DNA from: Vibrio marinisediminis
GTDB taxonomy: Bacteria > Pseudomonadota > Gammaproteobacteria > Enterobacterales > Vibrionaceae
DNA length: 64,000 nt
Assembly: GCF_014050145.1 (NCBI RefSeq)
Contig: NZ_JACFYF010000002.1
Span: forward strand, 248,001 to 312,000
Direction: 5' to 3'
This document shows positions 18,577 to 29,700 of this stretch, piece by piece. Made by a program: the position numbers and the translations under genes. Below the pieces are notes generated by a model, which was not told the DNA's origin, did not search any database, and was given only the letters and a program-made list of their open reading frames with translations. The number at the start of each line of letters is the position of its first letter. Positions within the stretch are counted from its first letter, which is position 1.

Positions 18577-19488
18577 ATGCTGAACAATATCAACCTGTCT
18601 GATATACGCTCGTTTATACTAATAGCTCAATTGGGCAATTTTACTAAGGCGGCCGAAGCACTCGAAGTGTCTCGTTCTCACGTTTCTCGCCAGATAAGCG
18701 CATTGGAAAAGCAGATGGGGGTAACGCTTCTTACTCGGACCACGAGAACACTCCGTATGACTCAAGCTGGTGAACGTTTTTTCCACCAATGTGAAAGTGC
18801 TTTAAAACAAATAGACCAAGCACTTATTGCTGCTGCTGATGACACCAAGCAAGTCCAAGGTTTGATTAGAGTAAACTGTGTTGGCGGGTATCTTGGCGAA
18901 GAGATGATTGCACAAGCTATAGCGGAATTTATGCTGCAATACCCACAAGTCACGGTTGACCTTGATTTCTCCAGCCCAAGAATTGACTTAATAGAAGACC
19001 AATTCGATGTCGCCTTTCGCATGGGTACACTAGAAGATGCTGGTTTTATTGCAAAACACTTGATGGATGTTGATATGGTGACACTTGCCAGCCCTTGTTA
19101 TGTCGACAGGTATGGCGCACCACTCCACCCAAAAGAGCTATCGCAGCACCGAACTTTGACAGGGTCTGTCACTAAATGGAGTTTCATTAGCGCTGATAGC
19201 GAAAAAAAACATTACGACATTCACGTAAAAGGGAAATTCACTTGTAAAAACGGGCGTGCTCTAATAAAAGCGGCAACACTTGGCAATGGTCTCATTCGAG
19301 TACCAAAAGTTTATTGTGAAGAGGAGTTGTCTCAAGGCAATTTGGTCGAAGTTATGCCCGACTGGAGAATAGCCAGTGTTCCCTTCTCAACCATATTCCA
19401 TAAAGATCGTTATCAACCAAAACGAATTCGAGTCTTCGTGGATTTTGTCTCCCTATGGTTTCAAAACCGGCTCAGTTCAATGTCATAG
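18577..19488 (+). CDS. LysR-family transcriptional regulator
   Basis: The 303-residue regulator has an N-terminal winged helix-turn-helix (residues about 5-65; FTKAAEALEVSRSHVSRQI, LLTRTTRTLRMTQAG) and a C-terminal LysR substrate-binding domain. The strong ribosome site CGGAGG precedes the ATG. It is divergent from the short-chain dehydrogenase with a palindrome between them, so it probably regulates that gene. It belongs to the common subgroup with the LTRTTRTLRMT segment. The inducer is unknown. Confidence 0.9.
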   Translation: MLNNINLSDIRSFILIAQLGNFTKAAEALEVSRSHVSRQISALEKQMGVTLLTRTTRTLRMTQAGERFFHQCESALKQIDQALIAAADDTKQVQGLIRVNCVGGYLGEEMIAQAIAEFMLQYPQVTVDLDFSSPRIDLIEDQFDVAFRMGTLEDAGFIAKHLMDVDMVTLASPCYVDRYGAPLHPKELSQHRTLTGSVTKWSFISADSEKKHYDIHVKGKFTCKNGRALIKAATLGNGLIRVPKVYCEEELSQGNLVEVMPDWRIASVPFSTIFHKDRYQPKRIRVFVDFVSLWFQNRLSSMS

Positions 19489-19604
19489 CCCCTTGTACAG
19501 CAGTTGAGTCAACCAAAGACCAACGGAAAATCCCGTGTTGCAGGATAAATCTTACATTTTATCCTACTGAATAATAAAGAGTTTTATTCGGGTCACATTT
19601 TCTT

Positions 19605-19632
19605 TTGACAGCATAACTAATGCTGATAAAAT
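19605..19632 (+). promoter_or_regulatory. Putative sigma-70 promoter of vieSAB
   Basis: A perfect -35 TTGACA (19605-19610) is followed after 16 bases by TAAAAT (19627-19632). Transcription would start near 19640, about 28 bases before the vieS start. A short inverted repeat GCAT-AACTA-ATGC fills the spacer. Confidence 0.5.
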
Positions 19633-19666
19633 CGCCGCCTTTATCATTTTACAAGCAACTCCTACC

Positions 19667-22600
19667 GTGTTCAGATTGGTATTAATCGCACTGTTTTTCC
19701 TTAATACAATTTTCTTTTCTGTTTCTAGTTATGCCACCAGCACTTCCGACAAGGTTTTGGTCATTGCTATGCCTACAGAAAAATGGGCACCATATTGGGG
19801 AGGCGTCGAAAACCCATCTGGGCTATATCATTCGCTATTGAACACCATCGCGGATAGTTTGAATTATACAATTATTTATCGCGGTTATGACTCGTTTGAC
19901 GAGATATTCCAAGCACTCGAAAATAATCAGGTCGACGCGACTATTGGATTTGTACGAAACGGAGAACGTAAGCGCAACTTTAATTTCACCGAGCCAGTGT
20001 TATCTCTGAAGAAAGTAATTTGGTTGCGTGATGATGCACTACGTGAAGAACCATTCTCAGAATGGGAATGGGTGTGTGTTGAAGGTGGGCTTGATTGCGA
20101 AGTCATTCAAGGTCTAGGTGCGACTAAAATAACGACGTCTGAAAAAATTGGTATCGTTTCGCAGATCATCAAGCAAGGTGCTGCCGATGCTGCACTAACT
20201 ACCATTATGGAAGTTGAGCAGTATATTAACGACCCTATCCATTCTAAAGGTCGACTAATTCTCAACAAAAATATTGGTACCGTCAAAATTGGGCTAATGG
20301 TGGCAAAAGAAAATATTCAACTTAAAGCCATCTTGGATAAGGCTATCCAAACCAATCAATTGGCATTAAAAAGCTCACGATTGTCTAATATCCACCTTTT
20401 GAATGAGTCCACTCAATGGGAGCTATTACAAAACCAACAGAAAAGTAAAACCATACGATATACCATTTCTTCAAAAGCTTACCCTCTGTCGTATTACGAC
20501 CCTAAAACTCAACGTGTTGAAGGCTATATTCACGACCTATTGGATCTATTAGAAAAGAAAACACTTTTTAGCTTCGAATATGTCCCTACCAAAGGAAGAA
20601 ATGTCGAGGATATGCTGAAAGATGGTACAGTTGATCTACTGCCTGGTCACTATACCCATCAGTTGGATAATACAAGTGTACTAACAACTCAGGCATATAC
20701 ATCTACCGATTACGGCTTAATTGAAACGCGAGATCAATACAGCGAGCGTAAACTCGGAATATTAGACCCAACCAACGTGCTATGTCGTTATATTGATAGA
20801 ATCCGTCTATATGAACCACTCACCGTCTACACCAACACGGCAGCATTATTAGAGGCGTTAAACTCTGGTGATATCACTCACGCACTCGTCGACCAAACGA
20901 TTATCGATAACTATATAAACCACTATCGTGAACCGTATTTCCGCACGATCGACAAACCTAGATACATGGATTTCACCACGCCGTTAACAATGGTGGTCAG
21001 AAAAGATTCTGAACTACTGCACAACATGCTATCGCGGACATTGTCTATTACATCCGGTACAGAGATTGATACGTTAAAGAGTCTACACAATAATCTCATT
21101 ATCAATTACGGTTATGATAAAGAGACCATCAACTCTTATGTAGTATGGATTGTCATCGCCTCTTCAATAATGATGTTAGGTGCTGTGATTCTATTTTACA
21201 CACTATCTAAGCTGTTAAAACGTACGCAGAAAATTAACCAACTGTCACAAAATGAAGTGAACTGGCTTTCTACGTTATTAGATAATATGCCAAGTATGAT
21301 TCTCATCACCGACCGTCATGGCAAAGTGGTTTTCACCAATAGTGCGTATATCAATACCATTCAGCAGTGTCGCTGTGAGCCAAATAAAAGTAAGCATGAA
21401 AGATGCCCTTTTATTGCTCAAGCATTAGCGCAACAAAACTCTGCCGTTTTCCAGTTTCCCAACTGTGATTGCCTGTTAGCCAATCGTCATTTTAACATTC
21501 GCCATCAGATCATTACCCATCCAGATCATGGTTCAAAACATCATATGACGGTGATTGATGACATCAGCGAAGATAAGCAAAAAGAAGAAGAACTGCAGAT
21601 ATCTAATCAGCGTGCAATGAAGGCCATTTCGGCTAGAAACGAGTTTTTGGCCGTAGTTAGCCATGAGTTGCGCACGCCGATTGCCGCTATGTTAGGTCTT
21701 ATGGAGCTATTGCAGTTTAACTTACGCAATCAGCAAGATATTGAGCTACTTAAAAACGCAATTCAATCTGCACAGCGTCTTAAGACCCAAGTGAATGAAA
21801 TATTGGATTTTTCAAAGATTGAAGCCAGTCAGCTACAGATCGATATACGCTGCCACAATTTATACAGCGAACTATGCCCTACTCTGAGAGGCTACGAAAC
21901 TGCAACACAATTGAAAGGTCTAAAATTCGTCCTCAATTGGGTGCCTAGTGAAGTGATAAGAGCAGAGTTTGATGCGCTACGTACCAATCAGATATTGGGT
22001 AATGTGCTCTCTAATGCACTCAAGTTTACCGATATTGGTAGCATTGAAGTATTTATTCATGCCACGACGAGCACTCTCACTATCTCAGTCCAAGATAGTG
22101 GCTGTGGTATGAACGAGCAGCAAATAAACAGCGTCTTTGAACCTTTTATTCAAGCGGATAAAGGGATTTCTCGTCGCTATGGCGGAACTGGTCTTGGTAT
22201 GAGCATAACCAAAAACCTCGTTGAGCTAATGGGGGGAACAATCGATGTTTCGAGTATGCAGTCACAAGGGACGTTAGTTAGCTGTACTATTCCTTTGGTC
22301 ATGGTCGAGACACCATTCCACGAGGCTCAAGTCAACCCCAGCAATATGTCATCTTCTCATGTGCAGGGTTGGCTTGCTGCTTGGCAACACCAGCCATTGA
22401 TAGAACATAATGAAGACCGTCATACTCAGGAGAACTTCTACCCTGATAAGTTATACGATCTGCATCAAATCGAGGCTGCAAAACAAGGCGAAACGCAATC
22501 GCTCACGATAGAGAAGCCAAAGGGCAAAGTGTTAGTTGCCGATGATGACAGAATCAACCAAATGCTGTTACACAAGCAATTGACATTGCTTGGGGTCGAT

Positions 22601-23224
22601 TTCCACATTGTTGAATCCGGTCAAGAAGCATTCGACTACTTAGTCGAACACAAGAGCGATATCTCCTTGGTGCTTACCGACTGCCACATGCCTGATGTTG
22701 ACGGTTTTCAGCTCACAAAATCGATTAAAACGCACTACCAAATGTTTGGGTTATTGCCGGTTATAGGATGCACCGCTGAAGATTCGCGAGTGGTTGCAGA
22801 AAAAGCTCATCACTGTGGAATGAATGATGTACTGTATAAGCCATACACTCTAGAAGGTTTGCGACAAGTGTTGAGCCCTTACTTATCTGAAACTGAAGAG
22901 CCAATAATTGTCGTGCAAGATGAACATTTAGGTTGGTTATCTACTCATCCAAGCCATGAGCAACTAGAAATGGCGTCGGTTGTATTACAGTCATTTAGCC
23001 AAGAAATGCAGTTTCTTAACGACTCGAATAGCAAGGATGACACTGTCATTCATCGTATCAAAGGGTCATCTTCTTTGCTAAACATGACGACTTTGACAAC
23101 CTTGAGCAAGCAATATGAAAAGTCTGATGATGCCGAGCAAAAAAACATCATAAAGCAGTCTGTCATCTCAGAACTAAGCACTATAAAAAATAAAATCACG
23201 CTGTGGCTTAACGAAAGGCAATAA
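19667..23224 (+). CDS. vieS: VieS-like BvgS-type hybrid sensor kinase
   Basis: The 1185-residue inner-membrane kinase has a signal peptide (1-23), two periplasmic SBP_bac_3 sensor domains (about 30-245 and 255-485) and a membrane helix (about 490-512). A PAS-like linker (about 525-635) carries a cysteine cluster (CRCEPNKSKHERCP). The HisKA domain has phospho-acceptor His666 (SHELRTP). The ATPase domain shows N and G boxes (NVLSNALKF, GGTGLGMSI). A receiver domain has Asp1005 and an Hpt domain has His1129 (HRIKGSSS). This four-step relay layout is that of BvgS/EvgS and of V. cholerae VieS. It starts at GTG without an obvious ribosome site. The next gene begins three bases after its stop. In V. 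cholerae VieS phosphorylates VieA; the ligand is unknown. Confidence 0.9.
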   Translation: MFRLVLIALFFLNTIFFSVSSYATSTSDKVLVIAMPTEKWAPYWGGVENPSGLYHSLLNTIADSLNYTIIYRGYDSFDEIFQALENNQVDATIGFVRNGERKRNFNFTEPVLSLKKVIWLRDDALREEPFSEWEWVCVEGGLDCEVIQGLGATKITTSEKIGIVSQIIKQGAADAALTTIMEVEQYINDPIHSKGRLILNKNIGTVKIGLMVAKENIQLKAILDKAIQTNQLALKSSRLSNIHLLNESTQWELLQNQQKSKTIRYTISSKAYPLSYYDPKTQRVEGYIHDLLDLLEKKTLFSFEYVPTKGRNVEDMLKDGTVDLLPGHYTHQLDNTSVLTTQAYTSTDYGLIETRDQYSERKLGILDPTNVLCRYIDRIRLYEPLTVYTNTAALLEALNSGDITHALVDQTIIDNYINHYREPYFRTIDKPRYMDFTTPLTMVVRKDSELLHNMLSRTLSITSGTEIDTLKSLHNNLIINYGYDKETINSYVVWIVIASSIMMLGAVILFYTLSKLLKRTQKINQLSQNEVNWLSTLLDNMPSMILITDRHGKVVFTNSAYINTIQQCRCEPNKSKHERCPFIAQALAQQNSAVFQFPNCDCLLANRHFNIRHQIITHPDHGSKHHMTVIDDISEDKQKEEELQISNQRAMKAISARNEFLAVVSHELRTPIAAMLGLMELLQFNLRNQQDIELLKNAIQSAQRLKTQVNEILDFSKIEASQLQIDIRCHNLYSELCPTLRGYETATQLKGLKFVLNWVPSEVIRAEFDALRTNQILGNVLSNALKFTDIGSIEVFIHATTSTLTISVQDSGCGMNEQQINSVFEPFIQADKGISRRYGGTGLGMSITKNLVELMGGTIDVSSMQSQGTLVSCTIPLVMVETPFHEAQVNPSNMSSSHVQGWLAAWQHQPLIEHNEDRHTQENFYPDKLYDLHQIEAAKQGETQSLTIEKPKGKVLVADDDRINQMLLHKQLTLLGVDFHIVESGQEAFDYLVEHKSDISLVLTDCHMPDVDGFQLTKSIKTHYQMFGLLPVIGCTAEDSRVVAEKAHHCGMNDVLYKPYTLEGLRQVLSPYLSETEEPIIVVQDEHLGWLSTHPSHEQLEMASVVLQSFSQEMQFLNDSNSKDDTVIHRIKGSSSLLNMTTLTTLSKQYEKSDDAEQKNIIKQSVISELSTIKNKITLWLNERQ

Positions 23225-23226
23225 CA

Positions 23227-24966
23227 ATGAAAATACTGATTATTGAAGATGATATTATTCAAGCAACAAAGCTGAAGTTATCTCTTAACGCTTTAGGCTA
23301 CCAGCTCGTTTCAATTGCAAGAGATGCAAACACGGCACTTGAGATCTGTCAAAATGACCCAGCTGAATTCATTATCTGTGACATTAACCTTCCCGACATG
23401 GATGGCATTCAGATCTTGTCTAAGCTATCAGCATTCTCAACCAATGTCGGTATCGCTATCCACAGTGCGATGAAAGAAGACGTGATCGAACTGACCAGTA
23501 ATATGTGTATCGCTGCGGGGTTTAAATTCGTAGACACGATTCACAAACCTCATACGCTGGCGGTATTGGAGCAAATGTTTGAACGCTTCAAGACAGGGAC
23601 TGAGAGTTCAACAGAAGATGCAAAACACATTACGTTGACCGAGCAAGAAATTGAAAGCGCTTTTGAACAAAACTGGTTCGCGAATTTTTATCAACCTCAA
23701 TTTGATGCTCAAACTCGACGAATCGTGGGAGTAGAGGCTCTAATTCGTTGTATTCACCCTCGATATGGTGTTTTAACGCCAGCAAGTTTCCTTGATACAA
23801 TCCACCAACTCGATTTGTCGAATCGCTTATTTTGGCATGTCGCTGAAAAGGCGATTTCAGCAATAGCACTGTTTGGCCACAACATCAGCCTTTCAATCAA
23901 CTTGAGTCAATCAAACTTCGAACAAGATATGTGTGATGATTTGCTTGAACTTTGTCGTCGACACAGTTTCGCCCCATCACGCTTAGTGCTCGAGTTGACC
24001 GAACATGAAGCCTACGCTTATTCACGCAATTCTCTGGCGAATTTAGCACGCCTACGCATGCACGGAATATGCCTTTCAATTGATGACTTTGGTACAGGAC
24101 ATGCTTCATTAAGCCAACTGTCCCTGCTACCGTTTACTGAATTAAAAATTGACCAAAGTTTTGTAAAAAACCTCACCACAAACTACCGCAACCAGCAACT
24201 CACTAGCATGTGTGTTCAGTTGGCGAACTCACTTGGGTTGAACTGCGTTGTTGAAGGTATCGAAGACGAAGCCACATTACAGTATTTGGTGGGATTAGGT
24301 GTCGATTGCTATCAAGGTTTCTATGCCTGTAAGCCTTTACCAATCTCAGCCTTATGGGAATATGTCAGCCAATCTATTGAGCTAAGCGCACTCGATGAAG
24401 TCGAAGAGCAATATGACGCCATCATCTTAAGCCCGAATGTCTCCTCTGCGCATGCTATTCATAAAACAATGGCAAAAGATGGTCTATTTGGTGCCATAAG
24501 CTTAGTAAAATCAGTACCACAATTACTCGACTATAACGACATCCAACAAGTCAGTTTACTGGTGCTTGATATCGATTTTATCGATGTGGATATTAACGAC
24601 ATACTTTCCCAATTAAGTTCAACCAACTTTATTGGCTCAGTGTGTTTATTGGAAGGCAATAACCCAATACAAAACGAGTTGACTAACCAACCTTATTACT
24701 GTTTTATTGCCAACAAGAACCCTCGTTATATCAAAACGATTGCTTCTACACTGCTAGACCGAGATAAAACCAGTATTCAGAAAATTTACCAAATTCTGTC
24801 TACCCAAGAAATTAACGTAGCTAACCTGCTTCTAAATGGACTGAACAATAAAAAAATTGCCGCTACCTTGGAAATTAGCGAAAAGACAGTTAGCACCTAT
24901 AAAAACCGTATTTTTAAGAAACTAGACATTCAGTCTATTGTTGAATTGGCGCAATTTAGTAAGTAA
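23227..24966 (+). CDS. vieA: VieA-like REC-EAL-HTH c-di-GMP phosphodiesterase
   Basis: The 579-residue response regulator has a receiver domain (1-120, phospho-acceptor Asp52 in CDINLPD), an EAL domain (about 140-385) and a C-terminal LuxR-type helix-turn-helix (about 515-575; IAATLEISEKTVSTYKNRI). The EAL catalytic set is complete: EAL at 170-172, NLSQSN, ELTE, DDFGTG at 286-291, the lysine in ELKIDQ and QGF. It should therefore hydrolyse c-di-GMP. This domain order is that of V. cholerae VieA, which lowers c-di-GMP, represses biofilm genes and activates virulence genes. It is directly coupled to vieS and vieB. The DNA-binding domain suggests direct transcriptional control too. Confidence 0.92.
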   Translation: MKILIIEDDIIQATKLKLSLNALGYQLVSIARDANTALEICQNDPAEFIICDINLPDMDGIQILSKLSAFSTNVGIAIHSAMKEDVIELTSNMCIAAGFKFVDTIHKPHTLAVLEQMFERFKTGTESSTEDAKHITLTEQEIESAFEQNWFANFYQPQFDAQTRRIVGVEALIRCIHPRYGVLTPASFLDTIHQLDLSNRLFWHVAEKAISAIALFGHNISLSINLSQSNFEQDMCDDLLELCRRHSFAPSRLVLELTEHEAYAYSRNSLANLARLRMHGICLSIDDFGTGHASLSQLSLLPFTELKIDQSFVKNLTTNYRNQQLTSMCVQLANSLGLNCVVEGIEDEATLQYLVGLGVDCYQGFYACKPLPISALWEYVSQSIELSALDEVEEQYDAIILSPNVSSAHAIHKTMAKDGLFGAISLVKSVPQLLDYNDIQQVSLLVLDIDFIDVDINDILSQLSSTNFIGSVCLLEGNNPIQNELTNQPYYCFIANKNPRYIKTIASTLLDRDKTSIQKIYQILSTQEINVANLLLNGLNNKKIAATLEISEKTVSTYKNRIFKKLDIQSIVELAQFSK

Positions 24967-26591
24967 TGAAAACCTTCTCACATTTAAAAGTATTAATCAT
25001 TGATGATGCTTCTATTGTTGTTGTGACATTAAAAAGCATGCTGATCAAGATTGGCTTCAATGACCGATTGATTAGCTACTGCTCTAGCTCAAGAGCGAGT
25101 ATTCAACTCGCTCGTCAAGAATCCTACGACTTAATATTATGTGATTATAATTTAGGGCGTAGTATGAACGGTAAGCAAGTATTTGAAGAAATGAAATACC
25201 ATGACTTACTGCATGAGAAATCAACGTTTGTTCTGATCACTGGCGAGAGTTCCTCGACGGTTGTGCATTCGATCATCGAACTAAAACCTGACGATTATCT
25301 ACTCAAACCATTTAATGTATTGTCATTAAAAGAGCGCGTAAGTGCAGCGATAAGTCGCAAACATGCTTTATATCAACTCTATCATGCACAATCTAAACAC
25401 CTTTACGAAGAAGGCGTTGAACTGTGTGATGAACTGCTCCCCTTTTATCCCGAGTACCATTTTACGATAGCTCGCTTCAAAGGTGAGTTTCTAAACCGCC
25501 TGCAATTGCATGACGAATCAAAGAAACTCTATGAGAGTATTCTTGAGCGTAAAGACTACGACTGGGCTACCATTGGTCTTGCAAACTCATTGATGCATTT
25601 AGGTGAGAAAAAAGCCGCTCACGGGATGATAAACAAGCTGCTCGCCTCTAAGCCTAACAGCACCGTGCTTCGTACCGCGGCTGCAAATTTAAGCCTGATC
25701 AATAATGAAATTCCGACAGCGATTCGCCATTTTGAGTTAGCCAGTAAGATTGTTCGTGGCAACTCTGAACGTGAGTTGGTGATTTGCAACTTATGCCTAG
25801 CCGTTGGCGACTATCAAAACGCGCTTGAGCGTTACCGTATTTATATGGAGATCAACAAAGAGACCTATCGAAATACGGTATTCGCGAAAATCAATTTAAT
25901 CCGTGTCATTTTGTACTCATGTTACAACTGCTCAGCGGAAGAAAATGTTGCTCGTTTAAATGAAGCGAAGAGCCTTTACAGCCAGATAATTGGAATGAAG
26001 GAAGCGGCGAAGCTGCAAGTAGAGTTAGATTTAATTCTTGCGCACATAGCGATGGAAGAGAAGCAGTACAGCTTAGCCATTGGTAAGCTAAACCAAGTTC
26101 ATCGCCAACTGAACTTAGCGCATTTTTATCCGCTTCATCAGTTTGCTTGGCTTTTAAACCATATGAACTTTGACACTGAATTCACCAAAATCATACCAAA
26201 ATGCAGTGAGATCATTCAGCGTAAACAAAGCGAAAATGTCTATGCCAGCCAGATAACAATGCTCAACCAGCTTCAACAAGCCAATACGGAAAAACTGCTG
26301 TGGCTCGAGAGCAAACACCAATATATCAAGGCCAATAAAATGACCTTGACTGAACTGCTAAAAATATACATTGAGATTAATAATCGTTGTCCATTTTTAC
26401 AGTCAGTTTGCATGAGTATTATCAAGTTACTTGCTCGTAGACTACCGAGAGATGCCGATATAAAGATGCTACTTAGGGTTGTCAATCAATGTGATACGGT
26501 CATCCGCCAACTGGTCGAACCCAGCGAGCTAGAAAAAGCAGACTATGACCAGCTGTATAATTCTATTGTTGATAATTACACCGAAGTTTAA
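24966..26591 (+). CDS. vieB: VieB-like REC-TPR auxiliary response regulator
   Basis: The 541-residue protein has an N-terminal receiver domain (about 7-125) with acidic pair Asp13/Asp14, Asp60 in LCDYN and Lys114 in LLKPF, so phosphorylation is possible. The remainder is helical with tetratricopeptide-like repeats (for example AANLSLINNEIPTAIRHFEL), and no DNA-binding or enzymatic domain is seen. Its ATG overlaps the vieA stop (TAATG). In V. cholerae VieB has been described as inhibiting phosphotransfer within VieSA. The same role here is inference from operon and architecture. Confidence 0.88.
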   Translation: MKTFSHLKVLIIDDASIVVVTLKSMLIKIGFNDRLISYCSSSRASIQLARQESYDLILCDYNLGRSMNGKQVFEEMKYHDLLHEKSTFVLITGESSSTVVHSIIELKPDDYLLKPFNVLSLKERVSAAISRKHALYQLYHAQSKHLYEEGVELCDELLPFYPEYHFTIARFKGEFLNRLQLHDESKKLYESILERKDYDWATIGLANSLMHLGEKKAAHGMINKLLASKPNSTVLRTAAANLSLINNEIPTAIRHFELASKIVRGNSERELVICNLCLAVGDYQNALERYRIYMEINKETYRNTVFAKINLIRVILYSCYNCSAEENVARLNEAKSLYSQIIGMKEAAKLQVELDLILAHIAMEEKQYSLAIGKLNQVHRQLNLAHFYPLHQFAWLLNHMNFDTEFTKIIPKCSEIIQRKQSENVYASQITMLNQLQQANTEKLLWLESKHQYIKANKMTLTELLKIYIEINNRCPFLQSVCMSIIKLLARRLPRDADIKMLLRVVNQCDTVIRQLVEPSELEKADYDQLYNSIVDNYTEV

Positions 26592-26683
26592 GTCCGTGTC
26601 CCGTTTCTCTCTCTGCATTAACTTGATATTGTAAACAAAACGCTTGTTTCAATCTGATTTTGACAGGTTGACTAAGAACGAAA

Positions 26684-26711
26684 AAAGCCAAGTCATTTAC
26701 GACTTGGCTTT
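26684..26711. terminator. Bidirectional terminator between vieB and the acfD-like gene
   Basis: An eleven-base-pair stem (AAAGCCAAGTC/GACTTGGCTTT) with a six-base loop sits between convergent genes. The minus side has six T in a row, so it best terminates the acfD-like gene; the plus side has three T. Confidence 0.8.
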
Positions 26712-26765
26712 CGAATTTACATCAATCAAATCCATTTATACGAATAGATGACGTAAACTTTGTTT

Positions 26766-29700
26766 CTAGTTCACGTAGTTGATCGTTAATGGGTTAACTT
26801 TCGGTTGCTTTAAGCCATCAATGCCAGCAACCATATCAAACGCTTGCTGAGTAAGTTCAGGGGTATATTCTGTTTCCCCTTCTGGTGGTGTCATCGACGT
26901 TTCTCCCACATTCCAAGCTCTAAAAAAGCTTGATAAATCGTATCCAGAAACGTAAGAGGCACAGGTCATCATCAAATTAGCACCCGATAATTGGGTATCA
27001 GCAGTACTGCAATAGTTCTTACCACTCTCGTCACCAATGACATCACCGCGCGCTTTACGATGCATCAACTTGAACATATTCCAACCTTGATCAGCATTGT
27101 AGATATCTGGCACATTAGAAACATACCAATCTGAGATATCAAAGTGGCTCTCAGCCCAAACTTTTAACTGACCAAACATCACTAGACGAATACCTGCATC
27201 ACCATGTGCCCATGCGTGACCGTTATTGTCGCTTAACCAAGTTGGCGCATTTTTAATCGCAGTTTCAATTCGATTCATCTTTGGATTTTTGCGACCTTCC
27301 AGTTCTTGCATGTATAAGGCTAAGATATTATTCGTAACTTCTGTACTGCCTTTCGCTAGAAACGGTGCAGACGCTAAGTTATGCCCAGTTTCATGCCACA
27401 ATAACCAGCCACTTTCGACCGAATCTAATTTAATCACTGACGAATTCTTGTCCATTCCTGAACTCATCACTGGGTAACCAGAGTGAGCGGCACCAATAGA
27501 AATTTGAACATCTTCAAAATAGCGATGGGCGAAACCTTCAAGACCTTTCACATCAACCGTCGTTTCATAAGTAAATCGACGGTGAGCAGACTCCTCTGTG
27601 ATGCCGTCACGACCATAGAAATCACTTGCCGCGTTTGCGAATCGGTTCATATCAGCAATAAATTGGTCAATGTCAGCATTGATAAAGTTTTCCGATGGCG
27701 CAGTGTACACAAAATGTCCTGTGTCAATTTCACCCACTTTCGCAGCCGCATCTTGTGGTGAAATTACCCAGTCACCGTCTTGCCATAATGCGGCACGAGA
27801 TACGTTAGTGAAAGTAAAGTTCGCTTTACCTGATTCCGTGCTTCCCAGCGGTTTTACGTAAATCAAACCACCATATGGCACCTCATATTGATCTTTACTG
27901 CCTGCAACATAAGTGAAGCTCTTTTGCAGCCTTGGCGGGCGTTTCAAGCTCACCTCATGTTGTGGGCGACCGGTGAGATCGTCCGCTAGCATGACAGTAA
28001 TCGTCGCAGACACGTCACCATCTATCGTAAATGGTTGTAGTTGATTCGCCCATGCACCTGTAGATTGCATGTTGCCAGCAGAGAAAGTGACAGCTTTACC
28101 ATCCGTTTCGATTTCGATCGACACATTTTGGTTTTCGGCAACATCCGGCTTTGTTGGGTATTGAGTCGTATCCACTTTGATATCGTAGTCGAAGTATGAA
28201 CGGCCAAGCATAATGCGTGTTAATGGACGAATTTGATAGTTAAGTGGGTAATTTGGGTTTAGCTCATAATTACCTGCACTACCAATCAACATACCATTTT
28301 TAACCAGCTTATCTTCTAGCTCAGTTGAACATGGCACCGGTGTCCCACCCGCGCTCGCGCCGTGCTGACCATTGGTATAACAGTTCAGCATCTCTACCAC
28401 TTTCTTAAAGCCTAGCTCATCAGTACTTGCGGTTTTATCAAAGTAATATTCATTGTCATTAGTAAACCACACTGACAAATTATCATAAGTTTGGTTTAGT
28501 TCTGTCAGTGACAAACGAATACCTTGCTTACCTTCTGTCGTGTAGTAAACCTCATGGTTAAGCAGTTTCTCAACGTTATCACCAAGGTTAGCAGCCTTCA
28601 CCATGCCTTTTACATCAACATGAATTCGCTCAAAGTCACGGCGACCATAAGATTGCTCGGTAAAGCCAGTCCCTTTTCGAGTTTCTATACAGTTAAACTC
28701 AAACTCATACTTATCATTGGTACAAAGCGGTGTTGATGGAAAAGCGGCTTGTAGCTCTGTAATTGCAGCTTGCTTCTCTGACTCAGTATCGTAGCGAATC
28801 AAAGCGCTCTTCATGGTTTTATTGCCAGACTCATCAATATGTTCAAACTTCGGAACATAAAAATCGGTCATGTCTTCAGGCTTAACCCATTCAACTGTGC
28901 CGTCTGGCTTAACCGTAAATGGCTGCTCACCCGCTTTGACATCATCAAAACGAGTTAAAACAACAATGTTTCTCCCGTGGCGCACTTGAACCGCGGGATT
29001 TTTATTATCGTCACACCATTTATTGGCAGAGTTACCACAAGCGTTAGTAAAGGTACTCACCACATTTTGACCACCGACAGCAAGCCCTGCTGCATCCGCT
29101 AAGCGACCAATTGGCTCAGGGTTTACTTGCGGTAATGCGTCCATAAATAAAACACTACCACCTTGGTTAATGTAGTGAATTATGTTGGTGACATCGTCAA
29201 TCGATAGATTAGGTTTTGAAATATCCGCAAAATTGTTGTTTAAATCACGCTTAGGCTCATAGGCCTGGAGGATCAATAACGGCGTATCTGCTGCGGATAA
29301 GTTATTAAACCCATCTTTCTGTAGCTTCTCTAAGTTGATACTAAATTGGTCGTCAATAAAGAAATCGTAAAGATTGCCGTAGCTATTGTGGTTATGGTAA
29401 AGCGCTTGGTCTATGTTGGTAGCCACATTGATTTTTAACGCATCAGGATAAATGCTTGAGCTGCCTGTCATCCAAGAGAAAAGATTCACAAAAAAGCGCT
29501 TCATACTCCCTTTATCGGAATGACTGTTATCCGGTGAGGTATTAGATGTACAACTCTTGGATTCCGAATTAACTCTACCCCAAACGTCCCAATACGTATC
29601 AGGGCAAGACAGAATTGACGGGTACATAGAGTTGCCCATAAAGACGACTTTCCCTTGACCAATTTCACCCGCGGCTACAAAAGGCAATTTGTAAGTGGTG

